Origin: Nocardia anocheti
GTDB lineage: Bacteria; Actinomycetota; Actinomycetes; Mycobacteriales; Mycobacteriaceae
Length of the DNA: 64,000 nt
NCBI RefSeq assembly: GCF_029675105.1
Contig: NZ_JAQQFV010000010.1
Location: 184,267-248,266 of the forward strand
Direction: 5' to 3'
Part shown: piece by piece, positions 48,256-56,731 of the stretch
How positions within the stretch are numbered: the stretch's first letter is position 1
Layout of the letters: each line of letters starts with the position of its first letter
Notes under the pieces: generated by a model
The model's input: only the letters and a program-made list of their open reading frames with translations
What the model was told of the DNA's origin: nothing
The model's database searches: none
Position numbers and translations under genes: made by a program

Positions 48256-49244
48256 GGGAGTTCGCCTACGAGCGCGCCACCGACGCGGCCGCCGCGGTGG
48301 GCACCGTGCGCGCCGACCCGGACGCCGTATTCCTCGGTGCCGGAACCAATCTCGTCGACCACCTCAAACTCGGGATCACCGCGCCCGGACGACTGGTGGA
48401 CGTCAGCAGGCTTCCCTTCGACGAGGTGAGCGAGCGCCCCGACGGCACCGTGCGCGTCGGCTCGGCCGTGCGCAATGCCGACCTGGCCGCCCACCCGCTC
48501 ATCCGCGCCCGCTACCCGATGCTCTCGGCCGCCCTGCTCGCGGGCGCCTCACCCCAGCTCCGCAATCTCGCCACCACCGGCGGCAACCTGCTGCAACGCA
48601 CGCGCTGCGCCTACTTCCAGGACCCGACCGTGCCGTGCAACAAGCGCGAGCCGGGCAGCGGATGCGCGGCGATCGGCGGTTTCGACCGGGAACACGCCAT
48701 CTTCGGCGCGTCGCCGGACTGTATCGCCACCCATCCCTCGGACATGGCGGTAGCGATGGCCGCGCTCGGCGCCACGGTCCGCGTCCTCGGCGCCGACGGC
48801 GAACGCGCGATCCCGGTGGTGGACCTGCATCGCCTACCCGGCACCGAACCCGAGCGCGACACCGTGCTCGACCACGGCGATCTGATCACCGCCGTCGACC
48901 TGCCCGTCCTCGCCTGGGCGACCCGCTCGACCTATCGCAAGGTGCGCGATCGCGCGTCCTACGCGTTCGCGTTGGTCTCGGTCGCCGCAGCCCTCGACCT
49001 CGACGACGGTGTCGTACGCGCCGCGCGGATCGCCTTCGGCGGCGTCGCGCACAAACCGTGGCGTGCCTTCGCCGCCGAAGACGCGCTGCGCGGCGCACCC
49101 GCCACCGAACAGAGCTTCCTCGCCGCCGCCGACGCCGAACTGGCCGCCGCGCGACCACAGCGCCAGAACGCCTTCAAGATCCCCCTCGCCAGAGCGGTCC
49201 TGGTGGCGACCCTGCGTGACCTGGCCGGGCGGGAGGCACGATGA
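48252..49244 (+). CDS. Aldehyde oxidoreductase FAD subunit (PaoB-like)
   Basis: A 330-residue FAD subunit. FAD loops LGAGTNLVDHL and ATTGGNLLQRTRC are present. RCAYFQDPTVPCNKREPGSGC closely matches the segment of E. coli PaoB that binds an extra 4Fe-4S cluster, with its Cys residues kept, and distinguishes it from ordinary xanthine dehydrogenase FAD subunits. Coupled on both sides by ATGA overlaps. Confidence 0.92.
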   Translation: MREFAYERATDAAAAVGTVRADPDAVFLGAGTNLVDHLKLGITAPGRLVDVSRLPFDEVSERPDGTVRVGSAVRNADLAAHPLIRARYPMLSAALLAGASPQLRNLATTGGNLLQRTRCAYFQDPTVPCNKREPGSGCAAIGGFDREHAIFGASPDCIATHPSDMAVAMAALGATVRVLGADGERAIPVVDLHRLPGTEPERDTVLDHGDLITAVDLPVLAWATRSTYRKVRDRASYAFALVSVAAALDLDDGVVRAARIAFGGVAHKPWRAFAAEDALRGAPATEQSFLAAADAELAAARPQRQNAFKIPLARAVLVATLRDLAGREAR

Positions 49245-51319
49245 CCGTCCAGCCCCGAGCCATGGGCACCTCGCCCACCCGCCTCGACGGACCGGCCAAA
49301 CTCCGCGGCCGCGCGCCCTACGCCATGGAACACCCGCAACGAGATCCCCTGCACGCCTTCCCGATCCAGGCCACGATCGTCCATGGTCGCGTGCGCGAGA
49401 TCGATCCGAGCGAGGCCGAGCGCATGGACGGCGTCGTCGCCGTGCTCACCCAGCACAATGCCGCCCGGCTGGTCTCCGACGACGACCAGGAACTGTTCAT
49501 CCTGCAGAACGGCGACATCGCCTTCCGCAACCAGCTCATCGGCGCGGTCGTGGCGACCAGTCCCGAGATCGCCCGTGAGGCCGCCTCGCGGGTGCGGGTG
49601 ACCTACGACGAGCAACCCGCCGACCTCGCCTTCGGCACCGACCGCGACGACCTCTACCGGCCCGACGACGTGAGCGGCGGTTTCGCCTCCGACACCTCCA
49701 TCGGCGACGTGGACACCGCGCTGGCCCAGGCGCCGGTCACCGTCGACCACACCTATACGACCCCGATGGTCCACAACAATCCGATGGAACCGCACGCCAC
49801 CATCGCGCAGTGGACCGGCGACACTCTCACCCTGTTCGACTCCACTCAGGGCCCGCACGTGGTCCGCGCCACGATCGCGTCGCTGTTCGGGCTCGAACCC
49901 GAACAGGTGCGGGTCGTCGCGCCCTATGTCGGTGGCGGTTTCGGGTCGAAGGGCGAACCGCACGCCAATATCGTGCTCGCCGCGATGGCCGCGAAACTCG
50001 TCGACGGCAGGCCGGTGAAACTGCCGCTGACCCGCCAGCAGCTGTACTCGCTGGCCGGGTACCGCACACCCACCATCCAGCGGGTGCGGCTCGGCGCGCA
50101 CCGCGACGGCACACTCACCGCGATCGCGCACGAGGTGCTCGAACAGACCTCCACGGTCAAGGAATTCGCCGAGCAGACCGCGATCGGCACCCGGATCATG
50201 TACTCCGCGGCGAACCGGGCCACCTCCCATCGCCTCGCGCCCCTGCACGTGCCGGTGTCGTCGTGGATGCGGGCGCCGGGCCACTGCCCGGGCATGTACG
50301 CGGCCGAGACCGCCCTGGACGAACTCGCCGTCGCCCTCGGCATGGACCCCATCGCGCTGCGCATCCACAACGAACCCGAGGTCGACCCGGAATCGGGGCG
50401 CCCGTTCTCCAGCCGTGGTCTGGTCGAATGTCTGCGCACCGGCGCCGAGCGTTTCGGCTGGGCCGACCGCGACCCGACGCCGCGCTCCCGACGGGAAGGA
50501 CGCTGGCTGGTCGGCACCGGAGTCGCGGCCGCGACCTATCCGGCCGACGTGTCCGCGGGCAACAGCGCCAGGGTCCGCTGGACCGGCGACCGCTACGAAG
50601 TCGCCATCGACGCCATGGACATCGGCACCGGCACCTGGACCACGCTCGGCCAGATCGCCGCCGACGCACTCGACGTCGACCAGGACCGGATCGCGTTGCG
50701 CATCGGTGATTCCCGCCTGCCCACCGGGACCGTCGCCGGTGGTTCCACGGGCATGGCCTCCTGGGGATCGGCCGTGGTCGCGGCCGCGCGAGCCTTCCGA
50801 GACCAACACGGGACCACGCCCGCCGAGGGCGCGGAGGTCACCGTGGAAGCCTCCGAAGGCCCAGCGCGCGAACAGTATTCGACCCACGCCTTCGGTGCGC
50901 ACTTCGCCGAGGTCAGGGTCGATGTCGACACCGCCGAGATCCGCGTGCCACGGATGGTCGGGGTCTTCGCCGCGGGCCGCATCATCAATCCGCTCACCGC
51001 GCGCTCCCAGTTCCTCGGCGGGATCACCATGGGCGTGTCGATGGCACTGTTCGAGGAGAGCCAGTTCGACACGCGGTTCGGGCAGGTGGTCAACCACGAT
51101 CTCGCGGGCTACCACATCCCGGTCAACGCCGATATCGGCGAGATCGACGTGAGCTGGATCGACGAACACGATCCACACGTCAACCCGATGGGCAGCAAGG
51201 GCATCGGCGAGATCGGCATCGTCGGCTCCGCCGCCGCGGTCGGCAACGCGATCCACCACGCCACCGGGGTGCGCGTGCGCGACCTACCGATCCGCGTCGA
51301 CGATTTGCTCGGGCGATGA
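49241..51319 (+). CDS. Aldehyde oxidoreductase molybdenum subunit (PaoC-like)
   Basis: A 692-residue Mo-pterin subunit of the xanthine oxidase family. VGGGFGSKGEPH is a cofactor-binding loop, WMRAPGHCPGMYAAE the Arg-bearing substrate loop and GSKGIGEIGIVG near the C-terminus carries the catalytic Glu657. With the two preceding genes it forms a PaoABC-type enzyme that oxidises aldehydes. No MCD-inserting XdhC/PaoD gene is in the window. A terminator hairpin follows at 51321. Confidence 0.93.
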   Translation: MTVQPRAMGTSPTRLDGPAKLRGRAPYAMEHPQRDPLHAFPIQATIVHGRVREIDPSEAERMDGVVAVLTQHNAARLVSDDDQELFILQNGDIAFRNQLIGAVVATSPEIAREAASRVRVTYDEQPADLAFGTDRDDLYRPDDVSGGFASDTSIGDVDTALAQAPVTVDHTYTTPMVHNNPMEPHATIAQWTGDTLTLFDSTQGPHVVRATIASLFGLEPEQVRVVAPYVGGGFGSKGEPHANIVLAAMAAKLVDGRPVKLPLTRQQLYSLAGYRTPTIQRVRLGAHRDGTLTAIAHEVLEQTSTVKEFAEQTAIGTRIMYSAANRATSHRLAPLHVPVSSWMRAPGHCPGMYAAETALDELAVALGMDPIALRIHNEPEVDPESGRPFSSRGLVECLRTGAERFGWADRDPTPRSRREGRWLVGTGVAAATYPADVSAGNSARVRWTGDRYEVAIDAMDIGTGTWTTLGQIAADALDVDQDRIALRIGDSRLPTGTVAGGSTGMASWGSAVVAAARAFRDQHGTTPAEGAEVTVEASEGPAREQYSTHAFGAHFAEVRVDVDTAEIRVPRMVGVFAAGRIINPLTARSQFLGGITMGVSMALFEESQFDTRFGQVVNHDLAGYHIPVNADIGEIDVSWIDEHDPHVNPMGSKGIGEIGIVGSAAAVGNAIHHATGVRVRDLPIRVDDLLGR

Positions 51320-51320
51320 G

Positions 51321-51342
51321 CGGGCGGGCATACACCCGCCCG
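51321..51342. terminator. Convergent terminator between paoC-like gene and hsp20
   Basis: CGGGCGGG (51321-51328) pairs with CCCGCCCG (51335-51342) around CATACA. It begins two bases after the stop of the molybdenum subunit and can also serve hsp20 from the other side. Confidence 0.7.
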
Positions 51343-51394
51343 CCCACTCGTCACCTGTCCTGAAGACGCAGCCGCGTGTCGACAGGACCTGCGA

Positions 51395-51814
51395 TCACAC
51401 GCTGATGGCCTGCTGTTCGCGCGGCCGCGAGATCTCGATCTTGCGGGGCTTGGCCTTCTCCGCGACCGGAATCGACAGTCGCAGGACGCCGTCGTAGTAG
51501 TCGGCGCGGATGCGGTCGGTGTCGAGGTTGTCGCCGAGGAACAGTTGGCGGCTGAACACGCCGCGAGGACGTTCGGCCGCGATCATCGACCGCTCGGCGT
51601 CGAGGGCGGGTCGCGCCGCGCGTACGGTCACCACGTTGCGTTCGACATCCAGGTCCAGGGAGTCGGGGTCGATACCCGGCAGATCGAATTCGACGACGAA
51701 GTCGTCACCGTCACGCCAGGCATCCATCGGCATCGCCGCGGGCCGGGCCGCGGTGCCGAAGACCTGCTGGGTGAACCGGTCCAGCTCACGGAAAGGATCG
51801 GTGCGCATCAACAT
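51395..51814 (-). CDS. Hsp20/alpha-crystallin small heat-shock protein
   Basis: A 139-residue chaperone. N-terminal MLMRTDPFRELDRFTQQVFG, alpha-crystallin domain from about residue 40 (DDFVVEFDLPGIDPDSLDLDVERNVVTVRA) and the closing YYDGVLRLSIPVAEKAKPRKIEI with the conserved G-V-L and I-x-I-like tail. ATG 51814 follows GGAGGTGG; a start 15 bases upstream is poorer. It prevents protein aggregation under heat or other stress. The promoter overlaps a CIRCE element and the HspR-like gene is divergent. Confidence 0.95.
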   Translation of the reverse strand: MLMRTDPFRELDRFTQQVFGTAARPAAMPMDAWRDGDDFVVEFDLPGIDPDSLDLDVERNVVTVRAARPALDAERSMIAAERPRGVFSRQLFLGDNLDTDRIRADYYDGVLRLSIPVAEKAKPRKIEISRPREQQAISV

Positions 51815-51886
51815 GGTCGCCACCTCCACTCACTCCAATCTCGATAGCGTTGTCATCAGGTTATCTCTGGCACCTGACATAGATAT

Positions 51887-51916
51887 TATTTAGCACTCTC
51901 GGTAGGTGAGTGCAAG
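51887..51916 (-). promoter_or_regulatory. hsp20 promoter overlapped by a CIRCE element
   Basis: TTAGCACTC (51890-51898), 9 bases, GAGTGCAAG (51908-51916) matches CIRCE (TTAGCACTC-N9-GAGTGCTAA) at 16 of 18 arm positions. On the minus strand the same bases supply -35 TTGCAC (51910-51915), a 17-base spacer and -10 TAAATA (51887-51892). HrcA bound here would cover the whole promoter. Confidence 0.85.
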
Positions 51917-51971
51917 GTCTGGCAGCAGTTAATCTGGAGATGTACGCGGTGATGACGAGGTGAGGACTTCC

Positions 51972-52283
51972 ATGGCGCTGGAGTGGGAAGGTCTGCCCAC
52001 GGCCGGGCAGGCGGTGTACGCGATCTCGGTGGCCGCCGAGTTGGCCGGAGTGGGCGTGCAGACGCTGCGCCTCTACGAGCAGCACGGGCTCATCACCCCG
52101 GCGCGCAGCACCGGCGGCACCCGCCGCTACAGCGGTGACGACCTGGCCCGGCTGCATCGCATCACCAGCTTGACCAGTGAGGGCGTCACCCTGAACACCG
52201 TCGCCCGCATCCTCGAACTCGAGGACACCGTGGCGCGGCTGACCGCCGAACGTGATCGGTTACGCGCCGGTCTGCGGGACTGA
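51972..52283 (+). CDS. HspR-like MerR-family regulator
   Basis: A 103-residue protein. The MerR HTH is at about 15-80: AVYAISVAAELAGVGVQTLRLYEQHGLITPARSTGGTRRYSGDDLARLHRI. A short coiled-coil (LELEDTVARLTAERDRLRAGL) follows for dimerisation. It lacks the Cys ligands of metal sensors and resembles HspR. ATG 51972 follows GTGAGGA. Its divergence from hsp20 suggests control of that gene or joint control with HrcA. Confidence 0.85.
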   Translation: MALEWEGLPTAGQAVYAISVAAELAGVGVQTLRLYEQHGLITPARSTGGTRRYSGDDLARLHRITSLTSEGVTLNTVARILELEDTVARLTAERDRLRAGLRD

Positions 52284-52357
52284 CCAGGCGCTGTTTCCCC
52301 GACGACCACGCGGGTATGGCGCCAACAGAATGTCCGCCGGACCAGGAGGTGCAGGTC

Positions 52358-52645
52358 ATGCCCCAGCAGACGTGGAGTGCCAAGCGTGAACGGCAGTACC
52401 AGGACATCAAGAAGTCCGAGCGCGCACGTGGCCGCAGCGAGAAGCGGGCCGAGGAGATCGCCGCGGCCACGGTGAACAAGACTCGGTCCCAGCACGGGGA
52501 GACCAAGAGCAAGCGCGGCGGTCAGCGGGCCCAGGGCAGTGGCAAGACCCGCGACGAGCTCTACGCGGAGGCGCGCAAGCGCAATATCGACGGCCGCTCG
52601 AAGATGAACAAGCAGGAACTGGCCCACGCCCTCGGTCGCGCCTGA
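52358..52645 (+). CDS. Small basic Rho-N-like protein
   Basis: A 95-residue, highly charged protein. MPQQTWSAKRERQYQDIKKSE begins a helical basic region; the C-terminus (TRDELYAEARKRNIDGRSKMNKQELAHALGR) resembles the Rho termination-factor N-terminal (SAP-like) helix-extended-helix. Databases often call this family plasmid stabilisation protein, but nothing here is plasmid-like. It probably binds nucleic acid. CCAGGAGGT precedes ATG 52358; the LLM gene follows 21 bases later. Confidence 0.8.
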   Translation: MPQQTWSAKRERQYQDIKKSERARGRSEKRAEEIAAATVNKTRSQHGETKSKRGGQRAQGSGKTRDELYAEARKRNIDGRSKMNKQELAHALGRA

Positions 52646-52666
52646 CCCACTGCGAAAGGGTTCGCC

Positions 52667-53626
52667 ATGCAGATCGGTTTCAAATTGGCGGCCGAGGCCT
52701 TCGGTCCCCACGAACTGGTGCGCCAGGCCGTGCGGGCCGAAGCGGTCGGCTTCGATTTCGTCGAGATGAGCGACCACTTCCACCCGTGGCTCGACAACCA
52801 GAACCACTCGCCGTTCGCGTGGACCGTGCTCGGCGCGATCGCGGCGCGCACCGAGCGGATCGGGCTGGCCACCGGCGTGACCTGTCCGATGATCCGCTAC
52901 CACCCCGCGATCATCGCCCAGGCCGCCGCCACCACCGCACTGCTGTCCGACGGGCGCTTCACCCTCGGCATCGGGTCGGGGGAGCGGCTCAACGAGCACA
53001 TCGTCGGCGGCGACTTCCCGCCGGTGCGGGTGCGACAGCGGATGCTGCGCGAGGCGCTCGAGATCATCCGGTTGCTCTGGCGCGGCGGCTATCGCAGCTA
53101 CGACGGGCGATATCTGTCGCTGTCGGACGCGCGGGTGTTCGACCTGCCCGAGACACCGCCGCCGATCGCGGTCGCGGCGGGCGGTCCGCGCGCGGCCGAA
53201 CTCGCCGCCGAACTCGGTGACGGCTTGTTCGCGACCGAACCGAAACCCGAACTCGTCGAAGCCTTCCAGCAGGCGGGCGGCGAGGGACCGCGCTACCTCG
53301 AGGTGGGTGTCGCCTTCGCCGAGGACGAGCGCACCGGCGCCGAGGCCGCGCTGTCGACGAACCGGTGGTCGGTCGGCGGCTGGAAGGTGATGAGCGAATT
53401 GCCCAATCCGGCCAACTTCGCCGCCGCGACCACCACCGTACGCGCGGAGGACATGCTCGAGGCGATGATCTGCGGCAACTACCCCAAGCGCTATGTCGAC
53501 GCCGTGCGCGAGGCGGTCGAGGCCGGATACGACCGCGTGGTGCTGATGAACGCGGGCCCCGACATGGACGCGTTCCTCGATTTCTACGACAGCGAGCTGA
53601 ACGAGTTGCTGCGCGCGCAGGTCTGA
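52667..53626 (+). CDS. LLM-class F420-dependent oxidoreductase
   Basis: A 319-residue TIM-barrel flavin/F420 oxidoreductase of the F420-glucose-6-phosphate dehydrogenase-like branch: MQIGFKLAAEAFGP, FVEMSDHFHPWLDNQNHSPFAWTVLGAIAARTERIGLATGVTCP and LGIGSGERLNEHIVG are typical. The His of SDHFHPW lies in the cofactor site. It probably uses reduced F420 on an unknown substrate. The stop is 13 bases before the DUF72 gene; three genes to 55024 look like one unit. Confidence 0.9.
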   Translation: MQIGFKLAAEAFGPHELVRQAVRAEAVGFDFVEMSDHFHPWLDNQNHSPFAWTVLGAIAARTERIGLATGVTCPMIRYHPAIIAQAAATTALLSDGRFTLGIGSGERLNEHIVGGDFPPVRVRQRMLREALEIIRLLWRGGYRSYDGRYLSLSDARVFDLPETPPPIAVAAGGPRAAELAAELGDGLFATEPKPELVEAFQQAGGEGPRYLEVGVAFAEDERTGAEAALSTNRWSVGGWKVMSELPNPANFAAATTTVRAEDMLEAMICGNYPKRYVDAVREAVEAGYDRVVLMNAGPDMDAFLDFYDSELNELLRAQV

Positions 53627-53639
53627 GGAGGCGGTCGCG

Positions 53640-54416
53640 ATGGTGATGCGCGTCGGCACGTCCGGCTGGCAGTACCGGGATTGGCGCGGGGTGCTGTATC
53701 CGCCGGACGTGCCGGTGCGGCGCTGGCTCGAGCACTACGCGCGGGCCTTCGCGACCGTCGAATCGAACAATGCCTTCTACCGGCTGCCGAGCCGCGAGAC
53801 GTTCGCGGCGTGGCGGGAGCGCACCGGCGACGACTTCGTGGTCGCGGTGAAGGCCAGCCGGTATCTCACCCACATCAAGCGCCTGCGCGACCCCGACGAG
53901 CCGGTCGCGCGCCTGCTCGACCGGGCCGAGGGTCTCGGTGACCGGCTCGGGCCGATCCTCCTCCAGCTCCCGCCCACCCTGCGGGCCGACGCGGACCTGC
54001 TCGACGCCTGCCTGCGCTGTTTCCCCGCCTCGACGCGGGTGGCGGTCGAACCCCGGCACGAGTCGTGGTGGACCGACGAGATCCGCGCGGTCCTGGAAAC
54101 GGGCGGGGCCGCCCTGGCCTGGGCCGACCGCGATTCCCGGCCGGTCACGCCGCTGTGGCGCACCACCGACTGGGCCTACCTGCGCCTGCACGCCGGGCGC
54201 GCCGCACCCGCACCGCACTACGGGCGGCAGGCGTTGAAGACCTGGGTGGGCCGACTGCACGACGCCTTTCCCGCGCGGGCCGACAGCTACGTCTACTTCA
54301 ACAACGACCACGGCGTCGCGGCCGTGCGCGACGCGATCACCTTCGCCCACCTGGCCGACCACGCCGGTGCCGCGGTGACCCGGGTGCCCGAGCTGTCCGA
54401 GGCGGTGGCATCGTGA
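53640..54416 (+). CDS. DUF72 TIM-barrel protein
   Basis: A 258-residue DUF72 protein. MVMRVGTSGWQYRDWRGVLYP, NNAFYRLPSRETFAAWRERTGDDFVVAVKASRYLTH and AVEPRHESWW are the family hallmarks. The barrel resembles endonuclease IV-like folds, but no activity is established. The UdgX-type gene starts inside its stop codon (GTGA), which suggests a shared role in nucleic-acid maintenance. Confidence 0.92.
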   Translation: MVMRVGTSGWQYRDWRGVLYPPDVPVRRWLEHYARAFATVESNNAFYRLPSRETFAAWRERTGDDFVVAVKASRYLTHIKRLRDPDEPVARLLDRAEGLGDRLGPILLQLPPTLRADADLLDACLRCFPASTRVAVEPRHESWWTDEIRAVLETGGAALAWADRDSRPVTPLWRTTDWAYLRLHAGRAAPAPHYGRQALKTWVGRLHDAFPARADSYVYFNNDHGVAAVRDAITFAHLADHAGAAVTRVPELSEAVAS

Positions 54417-55024
54417 CGACCTATCCCGGTGCGGCCGAATACATTCCGGACACCGACGACCTGGACACCGTCCGCACGGCCGCGGACCGCTGCCACGGCT
54501 GCGACCTCTACCGCGACGCCACCCAGACCGTCTTCGGTGACGGCGCCGCCCACGCGCACACCGTCCTCATCGGCGAACAACCCGGCAACGACGAGGATCT
54601 CGACGGCCACCCCTTCGTCGGCCCGGCGGGTCGCCTGCTCGACCGCGCCCTCGACGACCTCGGCGTCGACCGCGACACGCTGTATCTCACCAACGCGGTC
54701 AAGCACTTCCGCTTCGAACAGCGCGGCAAACGCCGCATCCACCAGCAGCCGCGCCGCACCGAGATCGTCGCCTGCGCGCCCTGGCTGAACACCGAACTCG
54801 ACCTGGTCGCCCCCGAATTGGTGATCTGCCTCGGTGCCATCGCCACCCACGCCGTCCTCGGCCCGAAAGCCAAGGTCACCGAGCTGCGTGGCCACGTCGT
54901 CGACGACGATCCCTTCCGTGTCGGCGTCACCGTCCACCCGTCCGCCGTCCTGCGCGCGCCGGACCGGACCGAGGCATACTCCGCCTTCGTCGACGACCTG
55001 CGAACGCTGTTCCGAGCGGGCTGA
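54413..55024 (+). CDS. udgX: UdgX-type uracil-DNA glycosylase
   Basis: A 203-residue family 4-like UDG. Fe-S Cys residues lie in CHGCDLY and further Cys residues near 120-142. Motif A is GEQPGNDED (Gln after Glu, as in UdgX). The diagnostic loop is KRRIH at residues 106-110, placing the uracil-attacking His at 110, close to His109 of Mycobacterium smegmatis UdgX. VHPSAVLRA is motif B. UdgX forms a covalent bond with the abasic sugar after excising uracil. GTG 54413 overlaps the DUF72 stop. Confidence 0.93.
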   Translation: MTTYPGAAEYIPDTDDLDTVRTAADRCHGCDLYRDATQTVFGDGAAHAHTVLIGEQPGNDEDLDGHPFVGPAGRLLDRALDDLGVDRDTLYLTNAVKHFRFEQRGKRRIHQQPRRTEIVACAPWLNTELDLVAPELVICLGAIATHAVLGPKAKVTELRGHVVDDDPFRVGVTVHPSAVLRAPDRTEAYSAFVDDLRTLFRAG

Positions 55025-55062
55025 TCCGCTCGGCGAGCGGCAATTGGAGTGGAACCTCTGGG

Positions 55063-55485
55063 TCAACTGAGGAAGACGCGCTTCAGCAGCGCGCGCAGCT
55101 GCTCGCGCTCCTGCTCGTCCAGGCGGTCCAGACCGGTGCTGGTGACGTGCATCTTCGCGCGGATGGCGTCGGCGACGCGCTCGCCCTCGGGCGTGATGAC
55201 GAGGGTGGTCACCCGGCGGTCGGTGGCGCTGGTCTCGCGGCGGACCAGGCCGCGCTTCTCCAGGCGATTGATGATGCCGGTGACATTGGACGCGTCGCAG
55301 GCCATCCGCTCGGCCAGCGCGCGCATGGCGACGGGACCACGGCGCAGCACCGTGAGGGTCTTGCCCTGGCTGGCGGTCAGGTTCTCGCTCGCCGCGGCCA
55401 CGGTGAAATCGCCGTAGTAGACACCCAGCGACACCGACAGCAACTCCATGAGCTGGTCTTTCCCGGTCGGGGTCACGGCGGTCAT
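55063..55485 (-). CDS. MarR family transcriptional regulator
   Basis: A 140-residue MarR protein. Winged helix at about 38-105 (LTASQGKTLTVLRRGPVAMRALAERMACDASNVTGIINRLEKRGLVRRETSATDRRVTTLVITPEG), with flanking dimerisation helices. Cys64 (ACDAS) in the recognition region could make it redox sensitive. It is divergent from the old-yellow-enzyme gene, and three operator-like repeats lie between, so it most likely represses both. Confidence 0.93.
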   Translation of the reverse strand: MTAVTPTGKDQLMELLSVSLGVYYGDFTVAAASENLTASQGKTLTVLRRGPVAMRALAERMACDASNVTGIINRLEKRGLVRRETSATDRRVTTLVITPEGERVADAIRAKMHVTSTGLDRLDEQEREQLRALLKRVFLS

Positions 55486-55508
55486 ATGACCACTCTATCC
55501 GCAGAAAC

Positions 55509-55570
55509 TTGACTATCTCAAATATCTACGCCTAGCGTTGCTTGAAGTTCTCAACCTTCGACATTCTCAA
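55509..55570. promoter_or_regulatory. Three TTGA-N5-TCAA operators between marR and OYE genes
   Basis: TTGACTATCTCAA (55509-55521), TTGAAGTTCTCAA (55542-55554) and a weaker TCGACATTCTCAA (55558-55570). The first two centres are 33 bases apart, three helical turns. They fit dimeric MarR binding and lie in an AT-rich stretch holding both promoters. Confidence 0.65.
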
Positions 55571-55590
55571 GTAGCTATCAGGAGCAGCCA

Positions 55591-56712
55591 GTGATCGTCA
55601 CCGACACCTCGCGCACGGCCGAGGTCCTGTCGCGGCCCGTCGACATCAACGGACTGACCGTCCCGAACCGCATCGTGATGGCGCCGATGACGCGGATGTT
55701 CTCGCCCGACGGCATCCCCGGCGACGATGTGCGCTCGTACTACGCGCGTCGCGCGGCGGCGGGCGTGGGCCTGATCGTCACCGAGGGCACCTATGTCGGC
55801 CACGACTCGGCCGGTCAGAGCGACCGGGTGCCGCGCTTCCACGGCGAGGACCAGCTGGCAGGCTGGGCGAAGGTTGCCGCCGACGTGCACGCGGCGGGCG
55901 GCACCATCGTGCCGCAACTGTGGCACATCGGCATGGTCCGCAAGCAGGGCGAACCGCCCGTCGCCGACGCACCCGCGGTCGGTCCGTCCGGCATCCGCGT
56001 CGACGGGACCGAGGGCACCGGCAAGGCGATGACCAGCGCCGATCTCGACGATGTCATCGGCGCCTTCGCCGATGCCGCCGCGGCCGCCGAGCGCATCGGC
56101 TTCGACGGTGTCGAACTGCACGGCGCCCACGGCTACCTGCTCGACCAGTTCCTGTGGTCGCGCACCAACCGCCGCGAGGACTCCTACGGCGGCGACCCCG
56201 TGGCCCGCACCCGATTCGCGGCCGAGATCGTCGCCGCGGTCCGCGCCGTCGTCTCGCCCACCTTCCCGGTGATCTTCCGCTACTCGCAGTGGAAGCAGGA
56301 GGCCTACGACGCGCGCCTGGCCGAGACGCCGCAGGACCTCGAGGCCATCCTGGCCCCGCTCGCCGCCGCGGGCGTCGACGCCTTCCACGCCTCCACCCGC
56401 CGCTACTGGCTGCCCGAATTCGAGGGTTCGGACCTGAATCTGGCCGGATGGACCAAGAAGCTCACCGGCAAGCCCACCATCACCGTCGGCTCGGTCGGCC
56501 TCGACGGCGATTTCCTGCGCGCCTTCGCGGGCCACGGTGCCGAACTCGGCAGCATCGACAACCTCCTCGACCGCATGGAACGCGACGAATTCGACCTCGT
56601 CGCCATCGGCCGCGCCCTCCTCCAGGACCCCGACTGGGCGGCCAAACTCCTCACCGGCCGCCTCGACGAAGTCCGCCCCTACGACGCCGCCGCCCTGAAA
56701 ACCCTGAGCTGA
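55591..56712 (+). CDS. Old yellow enzyme family NADH:flavin oxidoreductase
   Basis: A 373-residue FMN TIM-barrel enzyme. VPNRIVMAPMTRMF, the His pair in GVELHGAHGYLLDQFLWSRTNRREDSYGG, QLWHIGMV and the C-terminal DLVAIGRALLQDPDW are family hallmarks. It reduces activated alkenes or nitro compounds with NAD(P)H. GTG 55591 follows CAGGAGC. Induction by electrophiles via the adjacent MarR protein is inferred. Confidence 0.93.
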   Translation: MIVTDTSRTAEVLSRPVDINGLTVPNRIVMAPMTRMFSPDGIPGDDVRSYYARRAAAGVGLIVTEGTYVGHDSAGQSDRVPRFHGEDQLAGWAKVAADVHAAGGTIVPQLWHIGMVRKQGEPPVADAPAVGPSGIRVDGTEGTGKAMTSADLDDVIGAFADAAAAAERIGFDGVELHGAHGYLLDQFLWSRTNRREDSYGGDPVARTRFAAEIVAAVRAVVSPTFPVIFRYSQWKQEAYDARLAETPQDLEAILAPLAAAGVDAFHASTRRYWLPEFEGSDLNLAGWTKKLTGKPTITVGSVGLDGDFLRAFAGHGAELGSIDNLLDRMERDEFDLVAIGRALLQDPDWAAKLLTGRLDEVRPYDAAALKTLS

Positions 56713-56731
56713 GGCCGGAATCCGCGGTCGG

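Noticed and set aside
47136..51319. cinA and the PaoABC genes as one operon
   Set aside because: A hairpin at 47623-47648 and a 148-base gap separate them, and no functional link is known.
52358..52645. Plasmid stabilisation protein as evidence of a plasmid or integrated element
   Set aside because: The label is inherited from databases. No replication, partition, integrase or att-like sequence is nearby and the context is ordinary chromosomal.
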